Assembly (NCBI GenBank): GCA_025353305.1
Contig: JANXQX010000094.1
Location: 1-13,641 of the forward strand
Reading direction: 5' to 3'
Length of the DNA: 13,641 bases
Origin: Holophagaceae bacterium
GTDB taxonomy: Bacteria > Acidobacteriota > Holophagae > Holophagales > Holophagaceae
The position numbers and the translations under genes were made by a program. Positions 6,853 to 13,641 of this stretch are shown piece after piece. Numbering within the stretch: the first letter of the stretch is position 1; the number at the start of each line of letters is the position of its first letter. The notes under the pieces were generated by a model. The model ran no database searches and was not told the origin of the DNA. It saw nothing but the letters and a program-made list of their open reading frames with translations.

Positions 6853-9440
6853 TCAAAAGGTTGTCCCGATGCTGAACTGGAAATCGTTCTGGCCGTTGGG
6901 GTCGAAGGGATAGGGATTGAGCTTGCGCGACCAGATGAGCCTCAGGGGGGCTGGGCTGATGGGCAGGAAGAAACGTAGTTCCACGCCCACGCTGCGGACC
7001 AAGGTTGGATTCGTGTAGGAAATTGGTTGGCCATTCAGGACGTAACTAACATAGTCTCGGGAAAATATTTTTGTACCCGGGGCCCATGCGTTGCCGGCGT
7101 CATAGAACAAGACGAGCCGGAAGGGATCAGCCACCTTGAACTGGTATTCCAGGTTGGCGATGAACTGCTTGTTGCCGCCCACGACCACCGGGTTGCCGTT
7201 ATTGTCCAGCAGCAGGGAACCCACTTGGCCGTACTTATAGCCGCGGATGGTGTTTTCCCCGCCGGGTCTGTAGAACTGGTAAAGGGGGAGTTCTTCCCTG
7301 CCAAGATTCCCCAGGTAGCCATAGGACATATTCAAAGCGAAGACATGGCGTTCGCCCAGGCTGGCGTACTTCGCAAAATGCCAATTGGCCCGCATTGAGG
7401 GCCGGTCCCCACCGAACTGCCAGCCGCCAAATTCCAGGCTCAACCCGTAGCGAGTGCCGTGGGTGGGTTTGTAGGGGTGGTTGACCGTGTTGAATTCGAT
7501 GCTCTGATTGAGTGTGGAAGTCAGCTGGCTGCTGGTGTCCCGATAGTAGAAATTCCTCCCACCTTCGATCCGGACGATGCTGTAGGTATAACCAATGGTA
7601 TAGGTGGTGAAAAAGGCCCATCGGCTTTGGGGGAAGAAGGTGGAAAGCCTGGTGCCGGTATTGAGCCCCAGGGAACGGGTGAACTGTTTGTAGGCGCTGT
7701 CCGGGCCCACCCGCGACGCATCATAATCCGTGGTGCCATTCGACACGCTCGCCGAGAAGGAATAGGGCAGATCAAGGACATAAGGCTCTACATAAGAAAT
7801 GGAGGCCATCTTGGAAAATTGCCCGGCGTTGAAGCTGACCGCAAGGCTCTCGCCGCCGCCGCCAAGGTTCTTGGTGGAAAAGCTGGCACCCAGCGAGAAG
7901 CCGAAAAGCTGTCCGTAACCGCCCTGGAACAGCAATTCGTTGACGCCGGCTTCCTCCCCCTTGATGGTGATATCAACCTGGGGTTTATTGGGCACGAGAT
8001 CAACTTTGGGCTCCTGGTTTTTCACATCGAAGTAGCCCAGCTGGCCGAGACCCGTGAAGGAATCCTTGAATTCCTCTGCCGAGAAGGAATCACCCTCGCG
8101 CAGGCGGAGCGATCTGCGCAAGACCTTGTCCTTGGTGGTGGTGTTGCCCTCGAACTCGATGCGGCGGATGGTGAAAGGCTCACCTTCATCCACTTTCAAC
8201 GTGGTATCCACCAGCCTGCGGCCGCCTTCCTCGCGCACTTCCAGTTTTTTATCCGCGTGATAAAGGATGTAACTCGCATTGCTGTAACCTTCCTTGATTT
8301 TTTCCATCGCCTTGTTCAGGGCGTGGAGGTCGAAAGGTTGGGCTTTCTGAGGGGACTTATCCTTGGTCGAGGGTTTGAAATTCAGGAATTTCGCCACGGA
8401 AGAGCGGTTATCCCGCTTCATTTCCGCATACTTTTCCCGGAAATACTGTTCCTTGAATACCTTCTCGTTGCCTTCAACCTGGAAGGTGCCCTCGTGGAAC
8501 TGTTCGCCTTCCAGCACAGGCACCACCAGGGTGGCGCGAAGATCATATTTGGGCGATTTGGCTTCCTTCTCCCTCTTGATGTTTTTCTTTTTCTGTTTGG
8601 GGCTAGTGAAGTCCTGCACCTCGATGGTGGGCTGGCCTACGAACACATCCTTGTAGCCTTTCCGCCAGTAGGATTCCTTGACATGTTTGAGATCCTCATC
8701 CAGGTTCTTGTCCACCAGCAAGTCGTGGGACGTGAGCCAGCTGAACATCCAGTGGTGGCGGGTCTTCTCCATGGCACTGGCCAACTGGCTGCTGGAGAAC
8801 ACCTTGTTCCCGCGGAATTTGACCGAGTAGATGCGGACCTTGCCGCCTTCTTTGATGTCAAAGACCAGACGGGCCACGCCGGGTCCCGTGGATTCAAGAT
8901 TCACGTCCACCACCGGGTTGCGGAAGCCCTTTTCCGCGGCCTGATCCACGATCAGGTCTTTGATCTTGCGGGCGGCGTCAGGGTCATAGAGTGAATCCGG
9001 CGCGATGGTCAGCTTCTTTTCCTTGACCTTGTCCTTCAGGTTGGTGAGGCCCAGCTCTGTGCCGCCCCGGTAATCAACCTCTTTGATGAGGGGCCGCTCG
9101 CGGATATGGATGATGAGCTTCTTGCCGCCCTTTTCCTTATCGTCCTGGGTCTCGAACTTGATGTCATCGAAGGAGCCTGAGACCCACATCTTTTCCATGA
9201 TCTTGGCGAAGTCCAGGTTCCGCAGATCATCGCCCACCTTGAGGCCGGACTTGAAGATGACGGTTTCAGCGGTCTGTTTCTGGGCTCCGACGACCTCGAT
9301 AACCACGATCCGCTCGGCGGCCTCGGCTTCCTGGGCACAAAGGATGGTCGGCGTCCCCGCCACGAGCATGAGCGGCAACAGGCCTCCCACACACTGGGCA
9401 GCTGATGCGGCGGCCCAGTGTTTGATCTGGGTTTTCAAAG

Positions 9441-9444
<4 letters not shown>
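6853..9444 (-). CDS. bamA: Outer membrane protein assembly factor BamA
   Basis: Core of the BAM machine, which folds and inserts beta-barrel proteins into the outer membrane. The 863-aa protein has a long signal peptide (likely cut near 37-39, 'TILCAQEA'), five POTRA domains (about 45-118, 119-200, 201-315, 316-422, 423-498) and a 16-strand barrel (about 505-863). The loop-6 signature appears as IRGYKYG, with R734, and the chain ends in Phe after alternating hydrophobic residues ('FQFSIGTTF'), the usual barrel terminal signal. POTRA3-POTRA4 carry lysine-rich additions (282-300, 342-371), making it somewhat longer than E. coli BamA (810). The ATG at 9444 overlaps the clpC stop by four bases (ATGA) and has GGGAG seven bases upstream (9452-9456) within clpC. 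The frame stays open further upstream inside clpC, but that part lacks a signal peptide and reads as shadow sequence. Confidence 0.96.
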
Positions 9445-11909
<2,465 letters not shown>

Positions 11910-11917
11910 GGCCGCCC

Positions 11918-11922
11918 CCTCC
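11918..11922 (-). promoter_or_regulatory. Shine-Dalgarno GGAGG for the clpC GTG start
   Basis: On the minus strand GGAGG, followed by further G residues, sits eight bases ahead of the GTG at 11909. It decides for this non-ATG start over upstream in-frame ATGs that lie antisense to purA. Confidence 0.8.
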
Positions 11923-11941
11923 GGGGATACAGGAACAGTGC

Positions 11942-11970
11942 AGTTTAGCCTGATTGCCGCATCTTGTCCC
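11942..11970 (-). promoter_or_regulatory. Putative sigma70-type promoter of clpC-bamA-skp
   Basis: On the minus strand GGGACA (11965-11970) and TAAACT (11942-11947) are separated by 17 bases, each matching four of six consensus positions of TTGACA/TATAAT. Transcription would start near 11935, giving a leader of roughly 25 bases before the clpC GTG. I saw no heat-shock element such as CIRCE. It is a prediction by eye only. Confidence 0.4.
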
Positions 11971-11981
11971 CCTTTCCTCCT

Positions 11982-12009
11982 GGGACAGTGCGCTCCTTCA
12001 CGGTAGTCT
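11982..12009 (+). promoter_or_regulatory. Putative purA promoter
   Basis: GGGACA (11982-11987) and TAGTCT (12004-12009), spaced 16 bases apart, would place transcription initiation around 12016, just ahead of the purA ribosome binding site TGGAG (12018-12022). The -35 matches four of six positions but the -10 only three, so this is weak. A very short leader would leave no room for a riboswitch; any purine control would have to act at the operator level. Confidence 0.3.
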
Positions 12010-12027
12010 GGTTGGCTTGGAGCGGGC

Positions 12028-13347
12028 ATGAGTAGAGCGTCTGAAAACCTCGCGGTCCTCGGACTGCAATGGGGCGACGAGGGCAAAGGCAAGCTGGTGG
12101 ATCTGTTGGCCCCGAAGTATCGCCATGTGGTGCGTTTCCAGGGCGGCAACAATGCCGGCCACACCGTGGTGGTGGATGGCCAGACGATCGCGTTGCATCA
12201 GGTCCCGTCGGGAGCCTTGCATCCAGAATGTTTCCTGGTGGTGGGCTCCGGCGTGGTACTCAATCTGGATGTCTTCCAGGTGGAACTTTCCCGGCTTCGC
12301 GAACGGGGCGTGAACGTCACGGATCGTCTGCTGATCTCAGACAAAGCGCACATCATCCTGCCTCATCACATCGCCCTGGATATCTGGCGCGAGGAGCGCG
12401 CCACCAAAGTCGGCGCCAAAATCGGAACCACAGGGCGCGGCATCGGCCCCGCGTATGAGATGAAGGCCGCCCGCATGGGCGTGCGCATGGGTGATCTCAA
12501 GCATCCCGAGGTGCTTGCCGAGCGCATCCGCCCGGGCTACGAAGAAGTGCGCATCCGTCTGGGCGAGGATGCCGACATGCCCTCCGTGGAAGCCACCGTG
12601 GCAAACCTGTTGCTGGCCGTTGAGCCGCTGCTCCACTGCATCGGGAACGCCCAGGCGCACTTGCAAAACGCCTGCGCCAAGGGCGAACAGATCCTCTTCG
12701 AGGGCGCCCAGGCCACCCTGCTGGATCTGGATCACGGCACCTATCCCTACGTCACCTCCTCCAACTGCAGCCTGGGCGGCTTGTTCACGGGCACCGGCCT
12801 TCCCCCGAAAGCGCTGCATCACATCCTGGGCGTGGCCAAGGCTTACACCACCCGCGTGGGTTCCGGCCCCATGGTTTCGGAACTTCTGAACCCGCTTGGG
12901 GACCGCATCCGCGAGGCCGGCCACGAGTACGGCACAACCACGGGGCGCCCCCGCCGCTGCGGCTGGTTCGACGCGCCCATCACCGCCCACGCCTGCCGCA
13001 CCAATGGCGTGGATGGTCTCGCCGTCATGAAACTCGATGTCTTGGATGGGATGGATGAAGTCGGAATGGTCGTGGCCTATCGCGACGGCCGCGGAGCCTT
13101 GACGAGCGAACTTCCCTCCTGCGCCGCCGAATGGGCCGACCTGAAACCAGAGATCAAGCTGTTCAAAGGTTGGAGCACTCCTACCCGTGGCATCACGGAT
13201 CACCGCCAACTTCCCGCCGAAGCCCAGGCCTTTCTCGATTCCCTGGCCGAATCCGTGGAGACACCCATCGCCTACCTGAGCACCGGCCCTGATCGCACCG
13301 AAGGCTGCGTGTATCCAGGAACATTTCTGGAATCGCTGCTGGCCTGA
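12028..13347 (+). CDS. purA: Adenylosuccinate synthetase
   Basis: Joins IMP and aspartate, using GTP, to make adenylosuccinate, the committed step from IMP to AMP. The 439-aa protein carries the P-loop GDEGKGK (16-22) with catalytic D17, the 'GGNNAGHT' segment with catalytic H45, the IMP-binding GTTGRGIGPAYE stretch, 'FEGAQATLLDLDHGTYPYV', the aspartate loop GTTTGRPRRCGWFD and the guanine-binding KLDVLDGMDEV motif. All key residues are present, so it should be active. The common 'AYEDK' reads 'AYEMK' here, a small departure. The ATG at 12028 has TGGAG five bases upstream. It is divergent from clpC across a 118-base gap and is followed by tRNA-Lys 73 bases after its stop. Confidence 0.97.
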   Translation: MSRASENLAVLGLQWGDEGKGKLVDLLAPKYRHVVRFQGGNNAGHTVVVDGQTIALHQVPSGALHPECFLVVGSGVVLNLDVFQVELSRLRERGVNVTDRLLISDKAHIILPHHIALDIWREERATKVGAKIGTTGRGIGPAYEMKAARMGVRMGDLKHPEVLAERIRPGYEEVRIRLGEDADMPSVEATVANLLLAVEPLLHCIGNAQAHLQNACAKGEQILFEGAQATLLDLDHGTYPYVTSSNCSLGGLFTGTGLPPKALHHILGVAKAYTTRVGSGPMVSELLNPLGDRIREAGHEYGTTTGRPRRCGWFDAPITAHACRTNGVDGLAVMKLDVLDGMDEVGMVVAYRDGRGALTSELPSCAAEWADLKPEIKLFKGWSTPTRGITDHRQLPAEAQAFLDSLAESVETPIAYLSTGPDRTEGCVYPGTFLESLLA

Positions 13348-13367
13348 TACCCATCGGCAATCCCGCC

Positions 13368-13396
13368 TTGACCAAGGCGCGATCCCTTGGCACACT
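13368..13396 (+). promoter_or_regulatory. Putative promoter for the tRNA-Lys/tRNA-Glu pair
   Basis: TTGACC (13368-13373, five of six consensus) and CACACT (13391-13396, three of six) are 17 bases apart. Transcription would begin near 13403, shortly before the mature tRNA-Lys 5' end at 13421. The -35 box lies inside a small hairpin sequence, so its function is uncertain. Read-through from purA is the alternative source of these tRNAs. Confidence 0.4.
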
Positions 13397-13420
13397 TGAT
13401 TTTTGCTGTTCCGGCAGCAT

Positions 13421-13496
13421 GGGCCCATAGCTCAGGTGGTAGAGCATCTCCCTTTTAAGGAGACTGTCGCTGGTTCGAGTCCAGCTGGGCTCACCA
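13421..13496 (+). tRNA. tRNA-Lys (anticodon UUU)
   Basis: A full cloverleaf folds by eye. The seven-pair acceptor is GGGCCCA with TGGGCTC (one G-U pair). The D arm contains AGGTGGT, the anticodon stem is TCTCC/GGAGA with loop CTTTTAA and anticodon TTT at 13454-13456, and the T arm is GCTGG-TTCGAGT-CCAGC. A discriminator A is followed by an encoded CCA. It reads AAA and AAG lysine codons. Confidence 0.97.
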
Positions 13497-13522
13497 CCAC
13501 CCTTAACCCAACCCATTCCCAT

Positions 13523-13597
13523 GGGGCCATCGTCTAGGGGTTAGGACACCGCCCTTTCACGGCGGCAGCACGGGTTCAAATCCCGTTGGCCCTACCA
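13523..13597 (+). tRNA. tRNA-Glu (anticodon UUC)
   Basis: A complete cloverleaf. The acceptor is GGGGCCA with TGGCCCT, the first pair being G-U. The anticodon stem is CCGCC/GGCGG with loop CTTTCAC and anticodon TTC at 13556-13558. The T arm is ACGGG-TTCAAAT-CCCGT, followed by discriminator A and an encoded CCA. It lies 26 bases after tRNA-Lys, so the two are probably processed from one precursor. Confidence 0.97.
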
Positions 13598-13601
13598 AGC
13601 A

Positions 13602-13635
13602 AGAGCCCCGGAAACACGGGGCTCTAATTGTATTT
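13602..13635 (+). terminator. Rho-independent terminator after the tRNA pair
   Basis: A perfect nine-pair stem, AGAGCCCCG (13602-13610) with CGGGGCTCT (13617-13625), closes a six-base GAAACA loop and is followed by an A/T-rich tail (AATTGTATTT). It lies five bases past the tRNA-Glu CCA and should end the tRNA transcript. Confidence 0.85.
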
Positions 13636-13641
13636 AAGCGG

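Noticed and set aside
7459..8994. A 511-codon open frame on the plus strand within bamA
   Set aside because: Antisense to BamA; the composition is a reflection of bamA codons and no family is recognised.
11910..12164. An N-terminal extension of ClpC by 85 codons
   Set aside because: It crosses the divergent promoter region and purA. ClpC homology begins exactly at the GTG with a GGAGG upstream.

Overview
The window is a compact, GC-rich stretch of bacterial chromosome made almost entirely of housekeeping genes: ten protein genes, two tRNA genes and a terminator. I see no insertion sequence, phage gene, CRISPR array, toxin-antitoxin pair or defence gene. The organism has an outer membrane (BamA, a Skp/OmpH-like chaperone) and also a ClpC-type unfoldase with a UVR middle domain. 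ClpC is normal in Gram-positives, cyanobacteria and Acidobacteriota but uncommon in proteobacteria. With the start of ClpC (a 'FFARYEASQFGS'-like segment that I recall from acidobacterial ClpC), this points to Acidobacteriota, possibly the Holophaga/Geothrix side. That placement is inference from memory, not a search.

Layout. Positions 62-2360 (+): an M16 zinc peptidase, then an uncharacterised helical-repeat protein 13 bases later. Positions 2385-3176 (-): a multi-pass membrane protein of the alkaline ceramidase/CREST superfamily with its metal-site residues intact. Positions 3289-6178 (+): an exported FKBP prolyl isomerase, rlmN, purU and dut, packed with gaps of 16 bases or less, probably one transcript. 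Positions 6187-11909 (-): clpC, bamA and skp, transcribed in that order; clpC and bamA overlap by the four bases ATGA. Positions 12028-13347 (+): purA, divergent from clpC. Positions 13421-13597 (+): tRNA-Lys(UUU) and tRNA-Glu(UUC), followed by a strong intrinsic terminator. The first 61 bases hold no supportable gene. No stretch over 300 bases lacks a gene.

How the genes fit together. The minus-strand operon joins cytoplasmic protein quality control (ClpC) to outer-membrane protein assembly (BamA) and periplasmic chaperoning (Skp). The plus-strand cluster combines protein folding (FKBP), ribosome modification (RlmN), one-carbon/formate supply (PurU) and dUTP removal (Dut). PurU and PurA both touch purine synthesis but lie in separate units.

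I did not find a convincing new biological system. The items most worth following up are the bacterial ceramidase-like enzyme, the translationally coupled clpC-bamA pair, and the unknown repeat protein behind the M16 peptidase.
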